NCBI GenBank assembly: GCA_027577415.1
Contig: JANBQS010000602.1
Coordinates: 1-14,820, forward strand
From: Coemansia sp. RSA 922
Taxonomy: Eukaryota > Kickxellomycota > Kickxellomycetes > Kickxellales > Kickxellaceae
DNA length: 14,820 nucleotides
Reading direction: 5' to 3'
Of the stretch, positions 7,384 to 14,820 are shown one piece after another. Position 1 is the stretch's first letter; each line of letters begins with the position of its first letter. Position numbers and translations under genes: made by a program. The notes under the pieces are model-generated. The model did no database searches. It was not told the origin of the DNA and saw only the letters and a program-made list of their open reading frames with translations.

Positions 7384-7813
7384 AAGCAGCCCATTTTATC
7401 CATAGTCTTTGGATAGTTTGTAGTAGCTTGGTAGTCTTTAACCTAGGCGATAGATATTTTATAGCAATATTTTTTTTTGGTATTTTCAAACTACAAAAAC
7501 GAGACGCAAAAAAGTTACTTGTCACTAGTACTGTTCGTAATTAGTAGCAATGTATGTCTTGGGATCTATACTCTTACGATCTGTTACATTCCCCCACAGT
7601 CCCCACACACACAATCAATTTAGAGATACAAAATGGTAGTAGAACAACTTGTCTTCCCCACACACTAAAAGAAAAAACATGTAGGCCAGAAATAGCGCAC
7701 CTGTACAAATGCAAACTAGAGAGCTCTAAAAAAAAAAAAGTGAACAACTCGTTGGGTAGGTTTTTTTTTCTCTTTCCGATATAATTAAAAGTTGTTATTA
7801 CTTTATTAGGATA
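7384..7813. other. intergenic region between the F-box-like and GT25-like genes
   Basis: AT-rich, with T/A homopolymers near 7470-7480, 7729-7739 and 7761-7769. It must contain the terminator of the upstream gene and the promoter of the next, which lies on the same strand. TATAATTAA near 7780 is only about 35 bp before the ATG and is a weak TATA candidate. An ATG frame at 7554-7784 has no protein-like features. Confidence 0.4.
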
Positions 7814-8704
7814 ATGAAATCAGAATTGCCCGAATCAGTCCAAGACGAAGCACTCCTGCTACGTTCAACCAAGGACAATGAACATTTGTCGCGGTTCCGT
7901 CTACACACCGTATTGCTTCTACTTTTGCTCCTACTAACCGGCAGCGTATTTGTGTGGTCCGCCGATCCACCAACCAGCCTCAAGCCCACAGGCGAAGCAA
8001 TAGCGACACCCGCCACACATCCCTACAAAGACACCACCCACACCGTTATTCCCAATACCAGCTCCCTAGGATTCTCTCACATCTACGTGCTCCACGATCC
8101 CGCACACCCCTGGCGTCTTCTTCGCATGACACACCTACTCCAGCTTCTCAGCCTCAGTGCCGAATTTGTCCCACTAACAGATCCCTTCTTAACCAGGCTA
8201 TCAATCTACCGCGACATCCGCCAACACTCCTACGCCTCAGCGCTAATACTCGACGACTCTATAGATATGGAGCTAAACATCCGCACATTAATGCATGCAG
8301 CACATAAAAATCTGCCTCACGACTGGGATATGTTCTTCCCCGGTCACTGCGGCGCCTTCGAGGGCACACAGGACACAGCAGGCGGAATAAGGGTAGCCAA
8401 TATGCCGATCTGCCTACACGCACACGCAGTTTCACTAAAGGGCGCACACCAGATAATCAACCATGTGAAACCGTCCCAAGAAATCATAGAAATGGCTATC
8501 ATGCGACTCAAGGAACGCGGTCTCCTACGCATGTACTCGCTTGACGTGCCAGTGTTTACCCCACGACCAGGCCCAGACGAAGTGAAGAAACAGGACCGTC
8601 TAGCCGGCAACAAGCGTCTCGAGATCTCAGCACTTGCTCATCTGTCTTTGGCAAGGAAAGAAAGAATAATATTAATATTAATAATAAATGTCAAGCTTGC
8701 TTAA
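7814..8704 (+). CDS. GT25-like glycosyltransferase, short type II membrane protein
   Basis: A 296-residue single-exon ORF. A cytosolic N-terminus of about 30 residues precedes a Leu-rich membrane anchor (about 31-49, HTVLLLLLLLLTGSVFVW), the layout of a Golgi type II glycosyltransferase. IYVLHDPAHPWRLLRMTHLL (90-109) corresponds to the N-terminal strand of GT25 domains. ALILDDSIDME (143-153) aligns with the metal-binding segment (usually EDDVD). DWDMFFPGHC (170-179) and CLHAHAVSLKGAHQIINHV (200-218) match the C-terminal part. The acceptor-loop segment with the usual SH motif is absent, so the domain is about 40-50 residues short, and the acidic motif is shifted to DDSID. It may be a diverged or inactive relative. 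An AATAAA (8683-8688) lies before its own stop, and the last 14 bases overlap the opposing gene. Substrate unknown. Confidence 0.6.
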   Translation: MKSELPESVQDEALLLRSTKDNEHLSRFRLHTVLLLLLLLLTGSVFVWSADPPTSLKPTGEAIATPATHPYKDTTHTVIPNTSSLGFSHIYVLHDPAHPWRLLRMTHLLQLLSLSAEFVPLTDPFLTRLSIYRDIRQHSYASALILDDSIDMELNIRTLMHAAHKNLPHDWDMFFPGHCGAFEGTQDTAGGIRVANMPICLHAHAVSLKGAHQIINHVKPSQEIIEMAIMRLKERGLLRMYSLDVPVFTPRPGPDEVKKQDRLAGNKRLEISALAHLSLARKERIILILIINVKLA

Positions 8705-11471
8705 ACATACCCGTAGACAGCGGACGGCGGTGCGGCGGCTTAGCAGGAGGCGATACATCAGCCTGCTCAAAGACATACGAGTCATCCGACAGGGCCAGCA
8801 ACGAGGGCGACGATTCACTCGAGTTGAACGCATTAGCGTAAGGGCTGCGCAACGAGCCTCCACGCAGCAAACTGCGCCTCACTGGCGACACAACTTCGTT
8901 GCTGAGCGGAGGAACAACGACCTGGAGCTGACTCCACTGGCGACAAAGATCGCGAACACTCTCCGCCTGGGCCGGACCGACAGTAGACTCGCGGATATAC
9001 GGGCGCATGCACTCGTGCTTGAAGCGATACAAAAGGTCTCTGTTATCATCCAGCGACTCCTTGAGCTTCTCCGCATACTCGGCAGACACCCTGTAGCGCT
9101 CGGCAAGGTCGCGGCACTCGACCTTTAGCTTGTCGTTCTCCGCCCTCAGCGCCACAGAACCGCCATACTCCTCATCGGCGCGGTTGAGGTCCAAGTTGCT
9201 GGCCGTAGCAGCCATCAGATTGTCGGTTGCACAGTCCAGGCGGCGCTGCAGCTCGTCGCGCACCTCCCTCAGCTCATCGTTCTCAGCTGCCAACTTAGCC
9301 AGCTCCTTCTCATTGCCGCCAGCAGCCACGAGATCCACCTGGTTGCACTTCATGGCGCTCTGTAGCATGCGGCGGGCCTCCTCCAGCTCGTGCACCTTCT
9401 TCCGCGTGTGCTTCAGGTCGCTCTCGAGCTGCACGCGCTCAGCCTCGCTCTGCTTCAGGGCTGCCACAGACTTGTCCCTCTGCGACTCGAGCGCAACGTT
9501 GTCAGCCCTTAGCTTGATCACCGTCGACTCGAGGTTCTCCAGCGTCACAAGCAGGCCCTGCTTGCCCTGCACGCCAAAGGATCCGCCAGCAACAGCAGCG
9601 CGCGACAGCCCAGCAACATCGTACTCGTCGCCGCCGCCTACTGACATGTCGGACGGCGCGCGCAGAGTCACAGTCTCGCTCATCGTCGTGGCAGTGCCAG
9701 CGCGCGTGCGGTTGGCCAACAGCTCGGCGGTGGTGGCAGCAACCGACTGGCGAGCGGGACTGGCGCCAGAGTTCAGCTCAGCGTTGTACCGCATGGCCGT
9801 CTGGCGCCAGTGCTCAGAGTTGAGCAGCTCCCGCTCGAGCTTTTCCTGGGCGTCGCGGCAGAGGGCGTCTTTTTCGTCGAGCTTGGCGCGGAACTGGCTG
9901 TTGACTGAAACCTCAATGTCGAGCTTGTGCTGCAGCTCGTCGACGAAGGCGCGGTCCTCGTCGGAAATGCCATGCGGCAGGTTGCACACGGGAGGGTGGG
10001 CGGCCTGCTCCTGCAGCGACTGGCACTGGGCCTTGAGGTCGTCGACCTCGGCAGTGAGCTTTTCAATGGCGCGGTTGGCGCGGCGGTTGGAGGCGCAGGT
10101 GCGGCCAAAGTCATGGACCAGCGCATCGTAGGGCTTCTCGCTGCTGTCGGCCATGGCCTTCTCCAGCACCTTGTTGCGCATGCCAAGGTCAAAGATGCGG
10201 CGCTGCTGGTACTTGATCAGCCGCTGCTGCGACACCATGTCGCCGCCATAGTCCTCCTCCTTGCCAAAGTCCTCCTCGTCGCTCGACTCAAAGTCCTCGT
10301 TCTGCAGCTCGCTCTCGTGGAGCATCTCGTCCTTGTGGTACCAGTTGCTCTTGATTGGCGTCTGGTCGCTCTTCTGCTGCCGGTTCGAGTGCCCACGCGC
10401 GCGACGCGTCGCGCTAGCCCCGCTCGCAGACCCAGGCGCAATGCGGTTGACGTTGGTGCGGTACACTGACGCGCTGCCCACAGCCGACGGAGCTACCGAG
10501 CCGTGGATGGAGCTGGCGTAGGACGCGCGGTGTGGATGGCGCGCAACAGGGTCGTTGCTGGGCTGGGCCAGGGCGTTGCCCCGCGCGAGGTAGCCAGGGT
10601 CCTGGTACGACAGCCGCGCAGCCGACGCCACCGACCCAGTGCGAGCGCGGCCCGCAGCGTCGGGCGAGCCCCACGCAAACGAGTCGCTAGCAGCGACGTG
10701 ACGCGTGCCGCCGTTCAGCGCATTACGCGTGTCCTCAAGAGCGCGAGCGCGCGTCGACGGCGATACCATGCTGTTGACGCGCGAGTGGCGGCCGGCGCTG
10801 GGCGACTCCTCAGCCACGCGCACGGGCCGCCGACCCATCACGTGCATGGCTGCCAGCGCAGAGTCGCGGCCCGGCGTGTGGGCGTACATGCTGGAGTCGT
10901 CAAAGTTGGGGCGGCTGAGCTGCGACTCGATTCCGAACGTCGTTGCTATCGACCGCTCGTTGTACGAGTCGAACTCTGCCGTCTGCGAGTGCCGCCGGCT
11001 GCCCGAAAAGCTGACGCCGCGCGGCGCGGTGTGCGACCGCTGCTGAGCCGACTCGGCTACGCTATGCGCGCTGCTGCCGAACCGCTGCGCGCCTCCGTCG
11101 ACGCTCGCTGTGTACGGGACGCTGGTCAGTGCGCGCCGCACGTCTGGCGGTGTGGCGTACGCGTCGCTGTACGCCGTCACTGCCTGCATCTCTGCCTGCC
11201 CCATGCCAGCGTACATGGCCGGCCCGTGCCGCCCACCAATCACCGAAGTACTGCGCCGCACCCCAGCTGGTGGTGGCACCTGGTGTGGGGGGCTGAACTG
11301 CGACCGCCGAGCCTGGTACGGCTCGTCCAGACTGAGTCGGAACGCTGTCGTGTTTCTCTCGCCACTGCCATATACCTGCATGTTTCGCGTATCAACTGAC
11401 AGACCGTTCCCGACCACCTGCTGCTGCTGATACTGCTGCTGCTGTTGCTGGTGAAAGTTTGAGCCATACAT
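8691..11471 (-). CDS. large coiled-coil protein, unknown function
   Basis: A 926-residue single-exon protein from ATG at 11471, preceded by a run of A (a favourable fungal context), to TGA at 8693-8691. Residues 8-18 are a glutamine tract broken by one Tyr. Residues 19-380 are Ser/Arg/Ala-rich and probably disordered, with many RxxS-like sites. An acidic patch (SSDEEDFGKEEDYGGD) lies near 393-408. Coiled coil follows at about 412-560, a Ser/Ala/Gly-rich break at 564-637, and a second coiled coil at 637-820. The C-terminus is Ser/Pro-rich. This architecture is seen in microtubule-organising, septation or polarity scaffolds, but no family motif is certain and I do not assign one. The gene is clearly GC-richer than its neighbours, which explains long open frames on the opposite strand. 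Confidence 0.8.
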   Translation of the reverse strand: MYGSNFHQQQQQQYQQQQVVGNGLSVDTRNMQVYGSGERNTTAFRLSLDEPYQARRSQFSPPHQVPPPAGVRRSTSVIGGRHGPAMYAGMGQAEMQAVTAYSDAYATPPDVRRALTSVPYTASVDGGAQRFGSSAHSVAESAQQRSHTAPRGVSFSGSRRHSQTAEFDSYNERSIATTFGIESQLSRPNFDDSSMYAHTPGRDSALAAMHVMGRRPVRVAEESPSAGRHSRVNSMVSPSTRARALEDTRNALNGGTRHVAASDSFAWGSPDAAGRARTGSVASAARLSYQDPGYLARGNALAQPSNDPVARHPHRASYASSIHGSVAPSAVGSASVYRTNVNRIAPGSASGASATRRARGHSNRQQKSDQTPIKSNWYHKDEMLHESELQNEDFESSDEEDFGKEEDYGGDMVSQQRLIKYQQRRIFDLGMRNKVLEKAMADSSEKPYDALVHDFGRTCASNRRANRAIEKLTAEVDDLKAQCQSLQEQAAHPPVCNLPHGISDEDRAFVDELQHKLDIEVSVNSQFRAKLDEKDALCRDAQEKLERELLNSEHWRQTAMRYNAELNSGASPARQSVAATTAELLANRTRAGTATTMSETVTLRAPSDMSVGGGDEYDVAGLSRAAVAGGSFGVQGKQGLLVTLENLESTVIKLRADNVALESQRDKSVAALKQSEAERVQLESDLKHTRKKVHELEEARRMLQSAMKCNQVDLVAAGGNEKELAKLAAENDELREVRDELQRRLDCATDNLMAATASNLDLNRADEEYGGSVALRAENDKLKVECRDLAERYRVSAEYAEKLKESLDDNRDLLYRFKHECMRPYIRESTVGPAQAESVRDLCRQWSQLQVVVPPLSNEVVSPVRRSLLRGGSLRSPYANAFNSSESSPSLLALSDDSYVFEQADVSPPAKPPHRRPLSTGMFKQA

Positions 11472-12097
11472 TTTTTTTTTGTGTAGTGTCAATTCCGAAC
11501 CTTTGTGTGCAAATGCAGTTTGGTAGTTGTGAGCAGAATAATAAAGTATCTGCTAGACAATAAATATGAAAGTACAAAATAAATAAACAAAAAGTATAAA
11601 ATAAAAAAAGAAACAGGAAAAAAAAGGTGCCTTTGCAAAACCCACAGGACATGAGAGGAGAAAAGAGCGAGCTGATTTCCCCCTCCTCCCTCATTCTTTT
11701 TGGTGAGCCGAGAATCCATTAAGCAGTAAAATTGCGTTAAGCAGCGGTGCAAAAAAAAAGTCGCTGGCGCCTTGTGGCAAGAGAACAAACATTGTTCGCT
11801 TGCAAAGCCACTGCCCCCCATTTTGAGCGAACGACTGCACGAGCCTTCTCTTCCCCCTTTGTTCGTAACAAGCCCCTCTTTTCAATATTGCTGCACTGGG
11901 GAAAACTGCAAAAAACACGCCTGTGCGCTTGACCTCAAAAAGCACGTACAACACAATCTACTGTCCGGTCTAACCGCCGGTCTGGAGTTTGTTTTTTTTT
12001 CCCCACCATCACTTTCGTCACTTCCGGTTGATTTAATCTTCAAAGAACCGAATCACTGGCCCTCGGCTTGAACCGGGTCTCGGTGTTGGCACCCGAC

Positions 12098-12248
12098 AGA
12101 TCTCCGCGCTGCCTGCTATGTAAGCTCATGCGCACGTGGCCAGTAGAGCAAGACACGTGCCCTTTAGTCTGTTTCTATTGGCCACACCTATTTTGGCAGC
12201 TCGGTTGAGTACAGCCGGTATCCTTCCAGAAGATTGAGATCTCCGCGC
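12098..12248. promoter_or_regulatory. 12-bp direct repeat with two E-boxes between the copies
   Basis: AGATCTCCGCGC occurs exactly at 12098-12109 and 12237-12248. Between the copies lie CACGTG at 12133-12138 and 12154-12159. CACGTG is the core bound by basic helix-loop-helix factors such as Pho4 and Cbf1 in yeasts. The repeated 12-mer is not a site I recognise. It stands 314-464 bp upstream of the ATPase ATG. Confidence 0.45.
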
Positions 12249-12459
12249 CCAATTGCATTTTTCTGCACTTGGCGTAAGAAGCTCAACTCATTTGTGCAAC
12301 CGCTGCGTACACTTTATGTCACAGTGTTCCTTGGATTGGTCACACTCTTTATTCATAGATGTTCTTCTAGAACAAGTACAAAAAAAACCACCCGCACTAC
12401 ATGACCCTCTTTTTTTATCAGCGCATTTACTCAGTACCAAAAAAAAAAGTCTGTGCGTG

Positions 12460-12467
12460 TATAAAAG
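12460..12467 (+). promoter_or_regulatory. TATA box of the ENA-type ATPase gene
   Basis: TATAAAAG lies 102 bp upstream of the ATG at 12562, a spacing typical of regulated fungal genes. A pyrimidine-rich stretch containing TCTCGGTGTCTGTCTCC follows and may hold the transcription start. Confidence 0.6.
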
Positions 12468-12561
12468 CACACTTGTTCCGGCCATTCTCTCGGTGTCTGT
12501 CTCCTGATAGTTTTCTCAAACTCGATTATCCTCTGTATACTTATTACTATTTTCCTGTGCT

Positions 12562-14820
12562 ATGTTTAAAGGAAAGAAGAAGCAAACTAATGACCAGCCT
12601 CAAAAGCTGTATCACATTCTAGATACCGACCAGGTCTTTATTGATCTCGATGTTAACCATACCACCGGTCTATCTACAAGCGAGGCTGAACGTCGCCTGA
12701 CTGTTCATGGGACCAACGAAATGCGTGGCGGTGGCCGTCCCAGCGCCTTCAAGATCCTCATCCGCCAACTAGCCAATCTCATGACACTTATCCTAATCGC
12801 CGCCATTGTCGTGGCCTTTGTTATCAAGGACTGGGTCGAAGCAGGTATGTATTTTAAAAAATATTCATTATGTATGCTGCATTGTTCAAAGAAAACAGCA
12901 ACAATTTACTAAACTCTATAATTGTTATATTTCATTTATAGGAGTTCTAATCGGCGTTATTGCCTTCAACACTGCTGTCGGCTTTTTGCAAGAGTTCAAG
13001 GCTGAAAAGACCATGGACTCGCTACGCAAAATGTCTTCCCCGACTTCGCGCGTTCTACGTAATGGCCATCAAGTCGTAGTACCCACCATGGACCTGGTTC
13101 CTGGCGACGTTTTGTATCTCGAGAGCGGCGACGTCATTGGCGCCGATTGCCGTCTGTTCGAGGTCTTCAACTTTGACACCGACGAGGCTCTACTCACAGG
13201 CGAGGCACTACCCATCTCCAAGGAAGTCGCTGCATTTGCCGACCCCGAGCTCCCACTAGGCGACCGCATCAACCTCGCGTTTGCCAGCACTACAGTGACC
13301 AAGGGCCGCGCCAAAGCCGTGGTCTATGCTACAGGCATGTCGTCGGAGGTTGGCAAGATTGCCAAAAAGCTAATGGCCACGGAAAAGAACAGGATGACTC
13401 CGCTGCAAAGGGGACTCCACAAAATGTCCTGGGTGCTTCTCGGTATCGCCTCCGTCTCCGTGCTCATTGTCTTTGGTGCCAACAAGTTCAAGGTCAACAG
13501 CGACGTCCTTCTCTACGCCATCGGTCTTGCAATCGCTACTATCCCCGAGGGTCTCATCGCCGTGGTTACTCTGACCATGTCCATGGGTGTCAGCGCCTTG
13601 GCCAAGAAGCGCGCACTTGTTCGCCAGCTCGTCGCTTTGGAGAGTTTGGGCTCGGTTACCAATATTTGCTCGGATAAGACCGGTACTCTGACTCAATCCA
13701 AGATGGTTCTTGTCCGCGCCTGGCTCCCCGAAGAAGGTGTCTTACGCATCGCTGGTCTGGGATTCGAGCCCGTCGGCGCCATTACCAAGACCCAACGGCT
13801 AGTAAAGTCGTCGGAGACCGCCAAAGTCAACTTTACCGAGAGCGAGAAGAGCAAGCTACTCGACGAGGATACCACCGAGACTGTCACCGTAGACCAGACT
13901 ACCGCTTCTCCCAATGTGCGTCGCCTGGCCGAGGCCGCAGCGCTCTGCAATATGTCCGAGATCAAGTGCGATGCCGCTACTGGCGAATGGTTCGGTATTG
14001 GTGATCCCACAGAGATCGCGCTCCAGGTATTTGCATCCAAGCTGTCAATGGGCAAGCCGCTCTTGACTAGCGATACACACCAGTGGTCGGTTGTAAGCGA
14101 GTATCCGTTCGACTCAGGCATTAAGCGTATGAGCGTCGTGGCTGTTAACAATCTCACAGGCGAGAAGCTCTTGTTCCTCAAGGGCGCCACCGAGCGCGTC
14201 GTGCCATGCTGCACTGGGCGCCAGGACGGCGAGTTTACGACCGCTATTGAGTCCGACGACCTTCAGGCGTACTTGGATCCGAGGATTCAAGATATGGCCC
14301 GCGATGGCTTGCGTGTACTCTCTATTGCCTATCGCCATTTGACCGAAGAGGAGTCCCAGAAAGATATGAATAAGGCTGACCGCGAGGGCGTTGAGCTCAA
14401 TATGACGTTCCTGGGTCTCGTTGGTATCTACGACCCGCCACGGCCCGAGTCGCTCCCCAGCGTCATGGAGTGCTACCGCGCCGGTATCCAAGTGACCATG
14501 CTGACGGGCGACCACCCAGCGACCGCTGCTGCCATTGCCCGCCAGGTCGGTATTCTGCAGGCTGAGGACGAGCCCGAAAACGACTCGCATGTTGCCGTTA
14601 CCATGGGCCAGCTCGTTATGACTGCGCGCGAGTTCGACAGCTTGTCTGACGAGGAAATCGACGCCCTGCCTGAGCTTCCCCACGTCATTGCCAGGTGCAG
14701 TCCAGACACCAAAGTCAAGATGATCCAGGCCATGCACCGGCGTAACGGCATTGTCGCCATGACTGGCGATGGCGTCAACGACTCGCCCTCGCTCAAATTC
14801 GCCGACGTCGGTATCGCCAT
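12562..14820 (+). CDS. ENA-type (type IID) Na+/K+ P-type ATPase, 3'-partial
   Basis: Exon 1 is 12562-12844 and exon 2 runs from 12942 past the window edge; 720 residues are visible. It pumps Na+ (and K+ or Li+) out of the cell with ATP. An N-terminal cation-ATPase domain (LSTSEAERRLTVHGTNEM) precedes M1-M2. The actuator has TGE at 180-182, and the phosphorylation site is CSDKTGTLTQ with D339. KGATERV marks the nucleotide pocket, TGDHPATA starts at 616, and GDGVNDSP has D704 and D708. GDGVNDSPSLK and the preceding IARCSPDTKVKM are typical of fungal ENA pumps, as against GDGVNDAPAL of SERCA and PMR1. M4 reads IPEGLIAVV, keeping the glutamate but lacking the proline after Leu found in Ca2+ pumps. 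About 300-370 residues (M5-M10) lie beyond the edge. The upstream region has a TATA box and E-boxes. The class is well supported; the exact cation is inferred. Confidence 0.92.
12845..12941 (+). other. intron of the ATPase gene (97 nt, phase 1)
   Basis: The donor GCAG|GTATGT begins at 12845 and the acceptor TTTATAG| ends at 12941, with a branch-site-like TACTAAA at 12907-12913. Splicing joins GAA GCA G to GA GTT CTA and yields a continuous M1-M2 region (DWVEAGVLIGVIAFN). The frame from exon 1 stops within the intron, so removal is required. Confidence 0.92.

Larger units (their letters stand above)
11472..12561. other. divergent promoter region between the coiled-coil and ENA-type genes
   Basis: About 1.09 kb with no gene supported. 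The part next to the coiled-coil gene (11480-11640) is A/T-rich. The ENA-proximal half holds two CACGTG E-boxes, two ATTGG (inverted CCAAT) boxes (12177-12181, 12335-12339), a 12-bp direct repeat and a TATA box, listed separately. Poly-purine/pyrimidine runs occur near 11750, 11990 and 12440. The length and motif density suggest regulated expression of at least the ATPase gene. Confidence 0.5.

Noticed and set aside
9130..10131. Long plus-strand open frame (about 333 codons)
   Set aside because: It lies antisense to the GC-rich coiled-coil gene, is Ser/Arg-rich low-complexity, and has no motif; it is the expected shadow of a GC-biased gene.
10503..11399. Plus-strand open frame of about 298 codons, rich in Arg and Ala
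   Set aside because: Also antisense to the coiled-coil gene, with composition set by the opposite strand; no promoter or domain.
11472..11492. Upstream TTG start adding seven residues to the coiled-coil protein
   Set aside because: A TTG start is unlikely in a nuclear fungal gene; the ATG at 11471 has a run of A before it and is the first ATG.
12060..12110. GGTTCAAGCC on the minus strand, resembling a tRNA B-box
   Set aside because: The flanking bases do not form a T-stem (CCCGG against CGAGG), and no A-box or acceptor stem fits at the right distance.
1..14820. CRISPR array, rRNA or tRNA genes
   Set aside because: No regularly spaced repeats, rRNA segments or complete tRNA cloverleaf were seen on either strand.

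Overview
This is nuclear DNA of a filamentous, probably early-diverging fungus. The genes are short and mostly intron-poor, with small GT..AG introns (93 and 97 nt), TATA boxes about 100 bp upstream of ATGs, and typically fungal protein families. The mix of an F-box-like protein of a multi-copy type, a GT25-like glycosyltransferase, a HAL4/HAL5-type kinase, an ENA-type P-ATPase and a Fanzor/TnpB-like ORF would suit Kickxellomycotina (Coemansia or Linderina relatives). That placement is inference from memory, not a search.

Layout. Positions 1-1439 hold no clear intact gene. They contain one arm of a ~70 bp inverted repeat, an AATAAA plus A13 tract, two adjacent hairpins, and a reading frame broken by one stop. 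A 406-codon minus-strand ORF (1440-2660) encodes the C-terminal half of a Fanzor (eukaryotic TnpB homologue), with zinc ribbon and RuvC-III motifs but no visible RuvC-I. The second inverted-repeat arm lies at 3032-3100. A two-exon minus-strand HAL4/HAL5-like kinase follows (3179-4669). Positions 4670-5709 are intergenic, with a degraded reading frame and the promoter of an F-box-like gene (5710-7383, +). A short GT25-like type II membrane protein (7814-8704, +) meets a long GC-rich coiled-coil gene (8691-11471, -) tail to tail, with 14 bp of coding overlap. A ~1.1 kb divergent promoter separates the latter from an ENA-type sodium/potassium P-ATPase gene (12562 to beyond the right edge, +).

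The host genes form no obvious pathway. The kinase and the ATPase belong to families that both act in alkali-cation and salt tolerance in yeast, and they lie about 8 kb apart. Their closeness may be chance. The most unusual content is the Fanzor ORF with its flanking inverted repeats, which looks like a truncated RNA-guided-nuclease mobile element inserted between host genes.
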